A stretch of 64,000 bases of DNA from Paucimonas lemoignei (GCA_900475325.1 LS483371.1:2790001-2854000); one strand, 5' to 3'; counted from the stretch's first letter, positions 41,992 to 51,718 are shown. Numbers and translations: made by a program. Notes: generated by a model not told the origin, from the sequence alone.

Positions 41992-42017
41992 TTCGCAAGC
42001 AAGCTTGCTCCCACAGG
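41992..42017. repeat. Solitary REP unit
   Basis: TTCGCAAGCAAGCTTGCTCC followed by CACAGG: one arm only, without an inverted partner nearby. The rest of the 381-bp gap before the acyltransferase gene shows no gene. Confidence 0.65.
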
Positions 42018-42201
42018 CTGGGTGAACGCCTGTACCAGCAAGACCACGCCCGACATGGCCTGCGGCCATCTACCGTTGACCGGAAAACAACGGTTTTTCA
42101 CGACCTTTTTTGAATAACGGCGGTCCGAGGCCCTGAGTGTTCAGGTGGCCGCTCGTTGTCTGGCCGACCTGGTGTGTTGTTCAAAAGCCAAGAGGTTCGT
42201 G

Positions 42202-43227
42202 ATGTTGATTTCGGTTCAAGCCCTGCGGGCACTCGCCGCGTGGGTTGTTGTGTGTCACCACTTCATGCAGATTTTCTTCAACTTTCACGCCAGTGGCCCC
42301 ATTGGCGATTTCTTCGTCACCAAGGGTGCAGTGGGTGTCGATATCTTCTTCGTCATCAGTGGTCTGGTGATCTTTCTCTCTACTCAGAACAGCGAAATGC
42401 CCGCCGGGCGCTTCATGCTCAACCGGATTATCCGGATTGTCCCTGCGTACTGGTTCTACACCGCCGCCATGGGCCTGCTGTTGCTGGTGGCCGCGCCTTT
42501 GTTGCCGCATCAGGTGATCAACTGGCAGACCTTTATGCTCTCGCTGTTCTTCATTCCAGCGGAAAACCCCGGTGGTTATGGCCTGTACCCGACCTTGAAC
42601 GTGGGGTGGACGCTGAACTACGAGATGTTCTTCTATCTATTATTCTCCACGGTGTTCCTGTTCAAGCAACGCCATCGGCCGTTGATCGTTGCCGCTGCGC
42701 TGTTTGCCGTATGCGAGGTACTGGCGCGCTCGGGGCTGATCAGCCGCTTTTACGGAAATGACATCATCTACGAATTCCTGCTGGGCATTGGCATCGGCAT
42801 CATCTATCGCAAGGGCTGGATCAAAGAAGGCTTCTGGCTACCTCTATTGGGCGTGGCGACCGGCCTGGTGATTATTTATCACCTCTCGGCTGATCATCAG
42901 CGGTTGCTCACCTGGGGGCTGCCGAGTGCGCTGATCGTGCTGTCGTGCATCGCCATGGAGCCTGTCTTCCGGGGCAATCGGCTGCTTAAAGTACTGGGCG
43001 ATTGCTCGTATTCGGTCTACCTGCTGCACGTGCTGGTGCTGTACGGCGGCTGGCTGGCCTCCAAGCATTACAACCTCAATCCGTACCTGGTGTTCGCCAT
43101 CTGTGTGCCAGTGATCGGGCTCGGGGCGTGGGTCAGTTATGAGTGGATCGAGAAGAGCCTGTATCACCGGATGAAGGGCTGGCTGGATCGGCGTCGGGCT
43201 GAAAATGCTTCCCAGCTGCTTTCCTGA
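42202..43227 (+). CDS. Acyltransferase 3 family membrane protein
   Basis: 341 aa from ATG 42202, which has AGAGG 7 nt upstream and starts directly with the family opening VQALRALAAWVVVCHHF. About ten hydrophobic helices follow, with the conserved GAVGVDIFFVISG segment in helix 2 and YWFYT. The family (OafA/YrhL-like) O-acylates sugars of exported polysaccharides or lipids at the inner membrane. No polysaccharide genes are adjacent, so the target is unknown. An in-frame start at 42145 adds 19 unlikely residues. Confidence 0.87.
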   Translation: MLISVQALRALAAWVVVCHHFMQIFFNFHASGPIGDFFVTKGAVGVDIFFVISGLVIFLSTQNSEMPAGRFMLNRIIRIVPAYWFYTAAMGLLLLVAAPLLPHQVINWQTFMLSLFFIPAENPGGYGLYPTLNVGWTLNYEMFFYLLFSTVFLFKQRHRPLIVAAALFAVCEVLARSGLISRFYGNDIIYEFLLGIGIGIIYRKGWIKEGFWLPLLGVATGLVIIYHLSADHQRLLTWGLPSALIVLSCIAMEPVFRGNRLLKVLGDCSYSVYLLHVLVLYGGWLASKHYNLNPYLVFAICVPVIGLGAWVSYEWIEKSLYHRMKGWLDRRRAENASQLLS

Positions 43228-43297
43228 CAAAAATACTAGGACTTTGTAGGATGCATTCGATTGGCGTAAACTGCCCGCACGTCTGCGAGGAATTTTC

Positions 43298-43891
43298 ATG
43301 ACCGCTATCACTATTACCGATGCTGCCCACGACTACTTGGCTGATCTGCTGGAAAAGCAGAATGCCCCGGGTATCGGCATCCGCGTGTTTATCACCCAGC
43401 CTGGCACCCAGTACGCTGAAACCTGCATTGCCTATTGCAAGCCGGGCGAAGAAAAACCTGACGACAAGGCCATTGGCCTGAAAAGCTTCACGGCCTGGAT
43501 CGACGGGTTCAGTGAAGCCTTTCTTGATGATGCCGTTGTCGATTACGCCACCGATCGCATGGGCGGCCAGCTGACCATCAAGGCGCCAAACGCCAAAGTC
43601 CCGATGGTCAGTGCTGACAGCCCGATCAACGAACGCATCAATTATTACCTGCAAACCGAAATCAACCCGGGCCTCGCCAGCCACGGCGGTCAGGTCACTT
43701 TGATCGATGTGATTGAAGAGGAATCGCAGAACATCGCGGTTCTGCAGTTCGGCGGCGGTTGCCAGGGTTGCGGGCAGGCTGACGTAACCTTGCGTGAAGG
43801 CATTGAGCGAACCTTGCTCGAACGCATTCCCGAGTTGACCGGCGTACGTGACGTGACCGACCACACCCAGAAAGAGCACGCTTATTACTAA
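43298..43891 (+). CDS. nfuA: Fe-S cluster carrier protein NfuA
   Basis: 197 aa. The N-terminal A-type-like domain (residues ~1-100) lacks the ligand cysteines of true A-type carriers, as is normal for NfuA. The C-terminal Nfu domain carries the cluster-binding CxxC in GGCQGCGQ (about residues 152-155). It transfers 4Fe-4S clusters to apo-enzymes under oxidative or iron stress. It is monocistronic, with a clear terminator after the stop. Confidence 0.95.
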   Translation: MTAITITDAAHDYLADLLEKQNAPGIGIRVFITQPGTQYAETCIAYCKPGEEKPDDKAIGLKSFTAWIDGFSEAFLDDAVVDYATDRMGGQLTIKAPNAKVPMVSADSPINERINYYLQTEINPGLASHGGQVTLIDVIEEESQNIAVLQFGGGCQGCGQADVTLREGIERTLLERIPELTGVRDVTDHTQKEHAYY

Positions 43892-43911
43892 GCGGCTCTC
43901 TTTGCTGGATC

Positions 43912-43939
43912 AAAAACCCCGACGTGTTCGGGGTTTTTT
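43912..43939 (+). terminator. Intrinsic terminator of nfuA
   Basis: CCCCGA / TCGGGG stem (43917-43922 and 43928-43933) followed by T6 and preceded by A5, so it could also work on the opposite strand. Confidence 0.85.
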
Positions 43940-43970
43940 GTGGGCCCGATAAGCGAAATTCAGCGCATAA

Positions 43971-44066
43971 CCTGTGGGAGCGAATTCATTCGCGAAGGCT
44001 TAGTAACTGGCGATAAAGCTTTATCGAATGTACGGGCCTCTTCGCGAATGAATTCGCTCCCACAGG
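43971..44066. repeat. REPIN with perfect 26-bp arms
   Basis: Third copy with the same arms as at 35338 and 41842; it lies between the converging nfuA and cobM genes. Confidence 0.85.
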
Positions 44067-44073
44067 TTCAGGT

Positions 44074-44820
44074 TCAAGGTCGGTAGAGGTGCGCATGCCC
44101 AGCCCGATACAGCGACGATTCAGTAAATGCATCGCTGGCCAGCACTCGCCCCACCAGAATCAGCGCCGTGCGGCGGAATCCTTTCTCTGCAACCTTTGCT
44201 TCAATGTCTGCCAGCGTCCCCATGACCCAGTCCTGATCCGGCCAGCTGGCGCGATGGACCACGGCAATCGGGCAGTCGGCGCCATAGTGCGGGGTCAGTT
44301 CGGCAACTATTTTCGGCAGGTTGTTCACTCCCAGATGAATCGCCATGGTCGCCTTGTGCTGCGCCAGCTCCGCCAGGGATTCGCCTTCGGGCATTGAAGT
44401 CTTGTCGGCATAGCGGGTCAGGATCACGCTCTGGGAAATATCCGGCAGGGTCAGCTCGGTTTCCAGCAGTGCAGCGCAGGCCGCCGTGGCGGTCACGCCG
44501 GGGATGATTTCGAACGGGATGCCCAGCTCACGCAGGTGGCGAATCTGTTCGCCGATAGCGCCATACAGACTCGGGTCGCCGGAATGAACACGGGCCACAT
44601 CTTGGCCTTGTTCATGAGCGGATTTCATCAAGGCGATGATCTGTTCCAGGTGCAGTTCAGCACTATTGCTCACTTGCACCGCCTGATGGCCTTCCAGAAC
44701 GGCCATCGGCACCAGTGAACCTGCGTAGATGATCACCGGGCAACTGCGGATCAGGCGCTGGCCTTTGACTGTGATCAGCTCAGGATCGCCGGGGCCTGCG
44801 CCGATGAAAAAAACCGTCAT
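44074..44820 (-). CDS. cobM: Precorrin-4 C(11)-methyltransferase
   Basis: 248 aa SAM-dependent corrin-ring methylase. It starts VFFIGAGPGDPELITVKG (the SAM-binding loop) and contains VHSGDPSLYGAIGEQIRHL and the EIIPGVTATAACAA segment of the CobM/CbiF group. It methylates C-11 of precorrin-4 in aerobic cobalamin synthesis. It is the last gene of cbtB-cbtA-cobE-cobM, 35 bp after cobE, and so is under the upstream cobalamin riboswitch. Confidence 0.94.
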   Translation of the reverse strand: MTVFFIGAGPGDPELITVKGQRLIRSCPVIIYAGSLVPMAVLEGHQAVQVSNSAELHLEQIIALMKSAHEQGQDVARVHSGDPSLYGAIGEQIRHLRELGIPFEIIPGVTATAACAALLETELTLPDISQSVILTRYADKTSMPEGESLAELAQHKATMAIHLGVNNLPKIVAELTPHYGADCPIAVVHRASWPDQDWVMGTLADIEAKVAEKGFRRTALILVGRVLASDAFTESSLYRAGHAHLYRP

Positions 44821-44855
44821 GGGTGCTCCAGATTCGAAGGGGGTAAAGGCGGGGA

Positions 44856-45278
44856 TTATCGGTCAATCGGTAGGGTGATGGCCAAGGCGAAAGTGGCTTG
44901 AGGGCATTTTTGTCGGGTAATCAGCAAATGCGCTGGGCCTGTTTCTGCGGCCAGGGCCAGCGCGGCGCTTTCCGCCACGCCATAGCAACCGCTGTGCTCG
45001 AATGCCAGCAGAGAGCGATGGCTGAGGTGCGCCTCATATTTCGACAATTGTTCAGCGCTGAAAAAACTCAAGGTCAGGCCAAGTTCTGCTGCTAATTGCA
45101 GCAGCCCTGGCTCGTCGGCCTTCTTGTCTATAGAGGCGAGGGCGCTGATGTCCTCCAGGGCCAGGCCGATGGTGTGCAGGTGTTGCGTGATCAACTCGCG
45201 CAACACCTGCGCCGTGCAGCCGCGCTGACAGCCAAGGCCGACGACTCGCGTCGGCCTGATGGGCTCAAGCCTGATCAA
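44856..45278 (-). CDS. cobE: Cobalamin biosynthesis protein CobE (CbiG C-domain type)
   Basis: 140 aa. VVGLGCQRGCTA and DISALASIDKKADEPGL are the CbiG-C/CobE signatures; the segment around SEQ-like AAETGPAHLLITRQKCPQATFA ends the domain. Its exact role in the aerobic pathway is not settled. The best start is TTG 45278, overlapping the cbtA stop by 14 bp, with no strong ribosome-binding site, which implies translational coupling to cbtA. Confidence is high for family and moderate for start. Confidence 0.88.
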   Translation of the reverse strand: MIRLEPIRPTRVVGLGCQRGCTAQVLRELITQHLHTIGLALEDISALASIDKKADEPGLLQLAAELGLTLSFFSAEQLSKYEAHLSHRSLLAFEHSGCYGVAESAALALAAETGPAHLLITRQKCPQATFALAITLPIDR

Positions 45279-45984
45279 GGTCAGGATTGTGTCGGCGGAA
45301 CAACCAGGCGCTAATCACACCCAGAGCGATCCAGAACAGCGCGTTGGTCAGCAGCGAAGCGATCTTGAACTGCGACTCAAGTGCTTGCGGCGCCAGGCTC
45401 TCGTGAACGTCCGGTTGCGGCGCGCCGATCACGTGCGGCACCACCAGAATGGCCACGCCCAGTACTTTGAGCAGCCAATGCTGGCCGAACACGATCAAGG
45501 CCAGGGCAACAGCGGTTGACGCCGCTGTGCCGACCCACCAGATCTGTCGTTGAACCAGATCAGCCGCTGCAGTACCCGGCAACTCTGGGGGCAGGCCCAG
45601 GGTCGGGGCGAGGGTGAACACTGCGAAACCGGCCAGCCCCCAGAACACGCCCTGGGAGGTTTTACCCGGTGCGCGAAGGGTGTAGAGCGCGGCCAGCATC
45701 AGGGCGAAACCGACAGCGACCACCAGATTGCCGCCGGTGGTCGACAGAATGCGCTGCCAGCCATCTTCCGGCGACCAGGCTTCTTCGTTATGCACATGAC
45801 CGGCAGGCGCAGCGTCGCCATGGGCGTGCTCATGGATCTGTTCCTGAACCTGCTCGGCTGGAGCGTTTTCATAGGTTTCAGCTTGCAGAATCAGCGGTGC
45901 AACCCAGAAGCTTTGCAGCAGGGTCAACAGCAACGCCGCGAGCAGGCCGGTGAAGCCTGCGGTTTGAGCGATTCGCTTGAACAT
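45265..45984 (-). CDS. cbtA: Cobalt transporter subunit CbtA
   Basis: 239 aa with about five to six transmembrane helices. The N-terminal helix is followed by a His-rich periplasmic loop (HEHAHGDAAPAGHVH), likely metal binding. The domain ends with a helix near FWIALGVISAW. CbtA/CbtB proteins are predicted B12-riboswitch-controlled cobalt importers. It lies 12 bp after cbtB in the same operon. Confidence 0.92.
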   Translation of the reverse strand: MFKRIAQTAGFTGLLAALLLTLLQSFWVAPLILQAETYENAPAEQVQEQIHEHAHGDAAPAGHVHNEEAWSPEDGWQRILSTTGGNLVVAVGFALMLAALYTLRAPGKTSQGVFWGLAGFAVFTLAPTLGLPPELPGTAAADLVQRQIWWVGTAASTAVALALIVFGQHWLLKVLGVAILVVPHVIGAPQPDVHESLAPQALESQFKIASLLTNALFWIALGVISAWLFRRHNPDLDQA

Positions 45985-45996
45985 GGCTTCAAAATC

Positions 45997-46182
45997 TCAA
46001 TGGCAAGGAAAGGCAGCGCTGTGACGGGTGTCGTGGGCAGCATTGTGCACGGCATCGATGTGCGAGAAACCGGCGAAGTAGACCAGGCATGCGCCGAGGA
46101 TCGCAGCGCTGATGGCGGCGGTCAGGCGTTGGCTCTGGGTGGCGGTCTGGCTGGAGGACTGGCTTGTGGCGCTGATCGACAT
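45997..46182 (-). CDS. cbtB: Cobalt transporter subunit CbtB
   Basis: 61 aa from ATG 46182, preceded by GAGGGAAATGCC. One transmembrane helix (AAILGACLVYFAGFS) and a C-terminal His-rich tail (HIDAVHNAAHDTRH) define CbtB. It is the first gene behind the minus-strand cobalamin riboswitch. A longer in-frame start at 46257 lies within the riboswitch terminator and is rejected. Confidence 0.92.
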   Translation of the reverse strand: MSISATSQSSSQTATQSQRLTAAISAAILGACLVYFAGFSHIDAVHNAAHDTRHSAAFPCH

Positions 46183-46220
46183 GGCATTTCCCTCTTCAAT
46201 GTCGGCAAGTGGGCGAGCGC

Positions 46221-46252
46221 ATGAAAAGCCCGCTGACGAAAAGTCAGCAGGG
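46221..46252 (-). terminator. Riboswitch terminator hairpin before cbtB
   Basis: On the minus strand CCCTGCTGAC-TTTTC-GTCAGCGGG (nine pairs and one bulge) is followed by CTTTTC. It lies between the aptamer and the cbtB ribosome-binding site, as expected for a transcriptional expression platform. Confidence 0.6.
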
Positions 46253-46294
46253 TTCAACAGCGCCCGCCCACCGCGGGTTTAGTCATTACTGTGT

Positions 46295-46500
46295 TTCGGG
46301 CCGGTCTCCGGGCTTGCGAGGGGTGGAACGCAGAACGTTCGACCTGCTGGAGTCGCCTTCCCATGCCGTTGATCGGCACAGTGGCTGTGACTCCACACTC
46401 GCTTACCGTTGCGGGGGCAGCGCCGGACTTGCACAAGCTCAAGGCTTGAGCGCACCGGTTTCCCGTTTCACCCTGTGAAGGGCACCCGTAACAAGGTGTG
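46295..46500 (-). promoter_or_regulatory. Cobalamin riboswitch controlling cbtB-cbtA-cobE-cobM
   Basis: On the minus strand: GGGAAACCGGTG, then the B12 box GCCCCCGCAACGGTAAG (46404-46420), CACTG, and the closing AAGCCCGGAGACCGGC (near 46300). All conserved blocks of the AdoCbl aptamer are present in order. It should shut off cobalt uptake and B12 synthesis when cobalamin is abundant. Confidence 0.95.
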
Positions 46501-46589
46501 TAGGAGAGCATGGCGCCGTGCGCAACGTCAATCAGTTGATTGACCTGCCTGCGGCCACTGCGTAGCCTTGCGGGTTCGAGGTTCTCCGG

Positions 46590-46757
46590 CCAGTCATTGA
46601 CGCGGTCAGGAGCTAAGAAGGGAACGCGGTCGTGCCGCGGCTGCCCCCGCAACTGTGAACGGTTATCTTCATCGCTCAGCCACTGCCAACCGCGGGAAGG
46701 CGCGATGACGGCTCCCAGCCATCAAAGGGAGCGCCGTAAGCCAGGAGACCTGCCTCG
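46590..46757 (+). promoter_or_regulatory. Cobalamin riboswitch controlling cobW-cobN-chlI/chlD
   Basis: On the plus strand: AAGAAGGGAACGCGGT, B12 box GCTGCCCCCGCAACTGTGAA (46640-46659), CACTG (46681), and AAGCCAGGAGACCTGCC (46738-46754). It is a second complete aptamer ~90 bp from the first and pointing the other way. 130 nt of leader separate it from cobW. Confidence 0.95.
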
Positions 46758-46888
46758 ATCCGGGCTATGTATAGCGCCCGACGAATTCTCACTACAACCG
46801 GGCGGGGTGATCCGGTGGCGAATCCAGCCCTGTGCCAGCGCGCAAGGTTTTCGTCCCGTTTGCCCGCCGTATTGCCAAGGGGCATCCG

Positions 46889-47953
46889 ATGAAAACACTG
46901 GCCAAGCTTCCCGTCACCATCGTCACCGGCTTCCTGGGCTCGGGCAAAACCACCTTGCTGCGCCACATGCTCGATAACGCCGAAGGGCGCCGCATCGCCG
47001 TGATCGTCAACGAGTTTGGCGAACTGGGCATCGACGGCGAAATCCTCAAGCAATGCACCATCGGCTGCAGCGAAGAAGAAGCGGTCGGCCGTGTCTATGA
47101 GCTGGCCAACGGCTGCCTGTGCTGCACGGTGCAGGAAGAATTCTTCCCGGTGATGCGCGAACTGGTTGCCCGTCGTGGCGACCTGGATCACATCCTGATC
47201 GAAACCTCGGGCCTGGCCCTGCCAAAGCCTCTGGTGCAAGCCTTCCAGTGGCCGGAAATCCGCAACGCCTGCACCGTTGACGCGGTGATCACCGTGGTCG
47301 ACAGCCCGGCGGTATTGGCGGGCACCTTTGCTGCCTTCCCTGATCAGGTCGATGCGCAGCGCAAACTGGACCCAAACCTGGACCACGAATCGCCGCTGCA
47401 CGAGCTGTTCGCCGACCAACTGGCCAGCGCCGACCTGGTGATTCTCAACAAGGCCGACATGATCGACGCGGCAGGCCTGGCCACGGTGCGTGCCGAAGTA
47501 TCGGAAGAGCTGCCGCCAGCGGTCAAAGTCATCGAAGCCAGCAGCGGTCGCCTGCCGATCAGCGTACTGCTGGGCCTGGGTGCTGAGTCCGAGCTGCACA
47601 TCGACGCTCGCAAGACCCACCACGATCATCATGAAGGCGATGACCATGACGACCACGATCATGACGCTTTCGATTCGATCTCGATCAAACTGCCGCAAGC
47701 CGATGAAAGCCTGTTGCTCGACGCCCTGACTCAACTGGTGGTGCAGCACGGCATCCTGCGGGTCAAAGGCTTTGCCGCGATCCCGGGCAAGCCGATGCGT
47801 TTGCTGATCCAGGGTGTGGGCACGCGCTTCGACAAGCATTTCGACCGTGCCTGGGGCAAAGACGAAGAGCGCGCCACAAACCTGGTGCTGATCGGCCAGA
47901 AGCTGTATGCCGCGGCCCTCGAAAGCCAATTGCGCGCTGCGCTTGTCGGCTGA
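46889..47953 (+). CDS. cobW: CobW family GTPase / cobalt chaperone
   Basis: 354 aa from ATG 46889 (AAGGGGC upstream). Walker A GFLGSGKTTL (about residues 12-21), the metal-binding CxCC in NGCLCCTV, and NKAD for guanine recognition. A His/Asp-rich loop (HHDHHEGDDHDDHDHD, about residues 248-263) is typical of CobW and thought to handle metal. It probably delivers Co2+ to the cobaltochelatase encoded directly downstream. An in-frame start 19 codons earlier lacks a ribosome-binding site. Confidence 0.94.
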   Translation: MKTLAKLPVTIVTGFLGSGKTTLLRHMLDNAEGRRIAVIVNEFGELGIDGEILKQCTIGCSEEEAVGRVYELANGCLCCTVQEEFFPVMRELVARRGDLDHILIETSGLALPKPLVQAFQWPEIRNACTVDAVITVVDSPAVLAGTFAAFPDQVDAQRKLDPNLDHESPLHELFADQLASADLVILNKADMIDAAGLATVRAEVSEELPPAVKVIEASSGRLPISVLLGLGAESELHIDARKTHHDHHEGDDHDDHDHDAFDSISIKLPQADESLLLDALTQLVVQHGILRVKGFAAIPGKPMRLLIQGVGTRFDKHFDRAWGKDEERATNLVLIGQKLYAAALESQLRAALVG

Positions 47954-47956
47954 CCC

Positions 47957-50900
47957 ATGCATTTACTGAGAACCCAGCCCGGTGGCTTTGTCCCGGACGA
48001 CAGCATTGCCGACCTTGGCCAGACACCCGCCGAGCTGGTGATTCTCTGTAGTGGTGATTCGAGCCTGGCGCTGCTGGCCGAGGCTGCCCAGCAACTGCCG
48101 GACGACTACCCAAGCCTGCGCCTGGCCAACCCGATGCAGGTGCAGAATCACGCCTCGGTTGACCTGTATGTCGAAGACGTCCTGCAACACGCCAAAGTCA
48201 TCCTGATTTCGCTGCACGGCGGCATCGGTTACTGGCGCTATGGCGTCGAGCGGCTACTGGAACTGGCCGCGCGAGGGGTGCAGGTGATCATGGTGCCTGG
48301 TTGTGATAACCACGACCCGGAACTGCAGGAACGCAGCACCGCGCCCGCCGAGGATTGCCACCGGCTCTGGCAATTCCTGCGCCAGGGCGGCATGCACAAC
48401 GCGCTCGACTTCTATCGCTGCCTGGCCAGCCGTATGCTCGGTCGCGATTACCCGTGGTCCGAGCCGCAGCCGTTGCCGCGCACGGCTGTTTACCATCCCC
48501 ACGGTGTGAGCGCTGATCCTGCGGTATGGCAAGCGCAGTGGTCCGCCGATCAGCCCGTGGCAGCGCTGCTGTTTTATCGCTCGCACTTGCAGGCTGCCAA
48601 TACGGCGTTCATCGATGAGTTCTGCGCGCGCTTGCAGACTCAAGGCCTTAATCCGCTGCCGATAGCCGTCGCCAGTCTGAAAGAGGCGGGTTGTTTGAAG
48701 GTTGTCGAGGACTGGCTGGATGAAGTCGGTGCCGAGCTGATCATCAACACCACCGGTTTTGCCCAGTCCAGCCCGGAAGCACCGCATCTGCGTCCGTTTC
48801 GGCGCAATGTGCCGGTGATTCAAGCCATCTGTGCCCAGGACAACGAGCCTGGCTGGCGTGCCAGCGAGCAGGGGCTTGGGGCGCGGGACTTGGCGATGCA
48901 CATCGCTTTGCCGGAACTGGACGGGCGGATCATCAGCCGTCCGATCAGCTTCAAGGATCTGGCCTGGCACAGCGAGCGCAGCCAATCGGATGTGGTCTGC
49001 TACCGGGCACAACCCGAACGCATGGATTTTGTGGCTGAACTGGCCCGACGCTGGATTTTACTGGGCCGTACGGCCAACACCGACAAGCGCGTTGCGTTGA
49101 TTCTGGCTAATTACCCGACTCGCGACGGCCGGATTGGCAATGGTGTCGGTCTGGATACGCCTGCTGCTGCGTTGAATATCCTGCGCGCCATGCAAGACAC
49201 GGGTTACCCGGTCGCCGATCTGCCCGAAAGCGGTACGGCGCTGATCCATCAGCTGCTGGGCGGCGTGACCAACGATCTGGACAGCATCGACCTGCGCCCC
49301 TGTGAACAGAGCATGGCGCTGGATGAATACACCGCAGCGTTTGAGCAATTACCCGCCGCCAATCGGCAAGCAGTGATTGACCGCTGGGGCGCACCCCAGG
49401 CCGACCCGATGTTCCGCAGCGGACGGATGATGATCGCCGGGTTGCGGCTGGGCCTGACCTTCGTCGGCATTCAGCCCGCCCGTGGCTATCAAGTGGACGC
49501 CAGTGCGGTGTACCACGACCCGGATCTGGTGCCACCCCATGGTTATCTGGCGTTCTATTTCTGGTTGCGCAAAGCCTATGGCGCCCATGCCGTGGTGCAT
49601 GTGGGCAAGCACGGCAACCTGGAGTGGCTCCCTGGCAAGGGCGTCGGGCTTTCCGAAACCTGCTGGCCGGATGCGATTCTCGGGCCGATGCCCAATATTT
49701 ATCCGTTCATCGTTAACGATCCGGGCGAGGGTGCTCAGGCCAAGCGTCGCACCCAGGCGGTCATCATCGATCACCTGATGCCACCGCTGACCCGCGCTGA
49801 AACCTACGGGCCATTGCGCGACCTGGAATTGCTGGCCGACGAATATTACGAAGCCCAGTTGCTGGATCCGCGCCGCGCCCTTGAATTGCAGCGCGACATC
49901 CTCAAGCTGGTGCATGAAACCCATATCGATCAGGAGCTGGCGCTTGATGGCTCTCTTAAGGCCGACAATGCCGCCCTGTGGCTGCCGCGTCTGGACACCT
50001 ACCTCTGTGACTTGAAGGAATCACAGATCCGCGACGGGCTGCACATCTTCGGCGAATCCCCCAGCGGCCGTTTGCGCATCGATACGCTGCTGGCGTTGCT
50101 GCGTATTCCTCGTGGCGATGGTCGTGGCGCACAGTCGAGCCTGTTGCGGGCATTGAGCAAGGGTTTCGAGCTGGGTTTCGATCCGCTGGACTGTGAGTTG
50201 GCTGAACCGTGGGTTGGCCCCAGGCCTTCGGTCTTGCTGGAAATCACCGCCGATCCTTGGCGTACGGCAGGCGATGCTCGCGAGCGCCTGGAGCTGTACG
50301 CCGCCTGGCTGATTGAACAGGTCATCAGCGGTGCTGAGTACACATTACCTTTTGAACTCAATGATATGGACCTCATTGTTGATAATTTGCATGAAGTCGT
50401 TGCGCCGCGCCTTGACGCTTGTGGCCCGGCCGAGATGCAAGGCTTGCTCGATGCACTAAGTGGGCGTTTCGTGCCGGCAGGTCCTAGCGGGGCGCCGAGT
50501 CGCGGTCGCCTGGATGTGCTGCCGACCGGGCGCAATTTCTTCTCGGTCGATGTGCGTAACCTGCCCACTACCACGGCTTGGCGGATTGGTTTTCAATCGG
50601 CAAATCTGTTGCTGGAGAGGCACTTACAGGATCATGGTGATCATTTACGTCAGCTGGGGCTATCGGTCTGGGGGACGGCTACCATGCGCACCGGCGGCGA
50701 TGATATCGCCCAGGCCATGGCGCTGATGGGGGTGCGCCCGGTGTGGGCCACGGGCAGTCAGCGGGTCGACGACTTTGAGATCCTGCCCTTGAGCCTGTTG
50801 GATCGCCCACGTGTGGACGTGACCCTGCGGGTGTCGGGTTTCTTCCGCGATGCATTCGCCAACCTGATTCGTCTGTTCGATGCAGCGGTGCAGGCCGTTG

Positions 50901-51718
50901 CTGCGCTGGACGAGCCCGATGACATGAACCCGCTGGCCGCGAAAGTCCGCGAAGAACGCGCCTCCCTGCAAAGCCAAGGGCTCGATGCCGACCAGGCGTC
51001 ACGCCAAGCCGGTTGGCGCGTATTTGGCGCCAAGCCGGGCGCTTATGGTGCCGGGGTCCAGGGCGCGATTGACGCTCGCTTGTGGCAAAGCCGCGAAGAC
51101 CTGGCCGAGGTTTACCTGAACTGGGGCGGCTACGCCTATGGCGCAAGTGACGAAGGCACACCCGCCCGTGAAAGGTTTGCCAAGCGCTTGTCTCACGTGC
51201 AGGCCGTGGTGCAGAACCAGGACAACCGTGAGCACGATTTGCTCGATTCCAATGACTATTACCAGTTCCAGGGCGGCATGCTCGCGGCGGCTGAAAGCCT
51301 CAGCGGACAAAAGACCGCCAGCTATCATGGCGATCATAGCCAGCCTGATCTGCCGAAGATTCGCACCCTCAAGGAAGAACTTAACCGGGTGATCCGCTCC
51401 CGTGCCGCCAATCCCAAGTGGATCGAGGGGGTCAAGCGCCATGGTTACAAAGGCGCGTTCGAGATGGCGGCGACCGTGGATTTCCTGTTTGCCTTTGATG
51501 CCACCACCGAACTGATCGACGATCACCAATATGCACTGCTGGCCGATGCTTACCTGCTTGATCCATCTACCCGAGAATTCATCCAGCAACACAACCCGGA
51601 TGCCTTGCGGGACATGACTGAACGCATGCTCGAAGCTCAACATCGTGGCCTCTGGCAGGAGCCGGGTGACTACCGCGAGGCGCTGGAAGGCCTGTTGCTG
51701 GACATAGAAGAGACTTGA
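47957..51718 (+). CDS. cobN: Cobaltochelatase large subunit
   Basis: 1253 aa, the CobN/BchH-family length. It starts MHLLRTQPGGF, as is usual in pseudomonads, and contains ILANYPTRDGRIGNGVGLDTP, HVGKHGNLEWLPGKGVGLS and the C-terminal LNRVIRSRAANPKWIEGVKRHGYKGA region (quoted across its parts). It inserts Co2+ into hydrogenobyrinate a,c-diamide with ATP-driven partner subunits. It begins 3 bp after cobW, and its stop overlaps the start of chlI (TGATG). Confidence 0.95.
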   Translation: MHLLRTQPGGFVPDDSIADLGQTPAELVILCSGDSSLALLAEAAQQLPDDYPSLRLANPMQVQNHASVDLYVEDVLQHAKVILISLHGGIGYWRYGVERLLELAARGVQVIMVPGCDNHDPELQERSTAPAEDCHRLWQFLRQGGMHNALDFYRCLASRMLGRDYPWSEPQPLPRTAVYHPHGVSADPAVWQAQWSADQPVAALLFYRSHLQAANTAFIDEFCARLQTQGLNPLPIAVASLKEAGCLKVVEDWLDEVGAELIINTTGFAQSSPEAPHLRPFRRNVPVIQAICAQDNEPGWRASEQGLGARDLAMHIALPELDGRIISRPISFKDLAWHSERSQSDVVCYRAQPERMDFVAELARRWILLGRTANTDKRVALILANYPTRDGRIGNGVGLDTPAAALNILRAMQDTGYPVADLPESGTALIHQLLGGVTNDLDSIDLRPCEQSMALDEYTAAFEQLPAANRQAVIDRWGAPQADPMFRSGRMMIAGLRLGLTFVGIQPARGYQVDASAVYHDPDLVPPHGYLAFYFWLRKAYGAHAVVHVGKHGNLEWLPGKGVGLSETCWPDAILGPMPNIYPFIVNDPGEGAQAKRRTQAVIIDHLMPPLTRAETYGPLRDLELLADEYYEAQLLDPRRALELQRDILKLVHETHIDQELALDGSLKADNAALWLPRLDTYLCDLKESQIRDGLHIFGESPSGRLRIDTLLALLRIPRGDGRGAQSSLLRALSKGFELGFDPLDCELAEPWVGPRPSVLLEITADPWRTAGDARERLELYAAWLIEQVISGAEYTLPFELNDMDLIVDNLHEVVAPRLDACGPAEMQGLLDALSGRFVPAGPSGAPSRGRLDVLPTGRNFFSVDVRNLPTTTAWRIGFQSANLLLERHLQDHGDHLRQLGLSVWGTATMRTGGDDIAQAMALMGVRPVWATGSQRVDDFEILPLSLLDRPRVDVTLRVSGFFRDAFANLIRLFDAAVQAVAALDEPDDMNPLAAKVREERASLQSQGLDADQASRQAGWRVFGAKPGAYGAGVQGAIDARLWQSREDLAEVYLNWGGYAYGASDEGTPARERFAKRLSHVQAVVQNQDNREHDLLDSNDYYQFQGGMLAAAESLSGQKTASYHGDHSQPDLPKIRTLKEELNRVIRSRAANPKWIEGVKRHGYKGAFEMAATVDFLFAFDATTELIDDHQYALLADAYLLDPSTREFIQQHNPDALRDMTERMLEAQHRGLWQEPGDYREALEGLLLDIEET

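Noticed and set aside
46183..46257. 25-codon N-terminal extension of CbtB
   Set aside because: It would be encoded inside the riboswitch terminator; the ATG at 46182 has a good ribosome-binding site.
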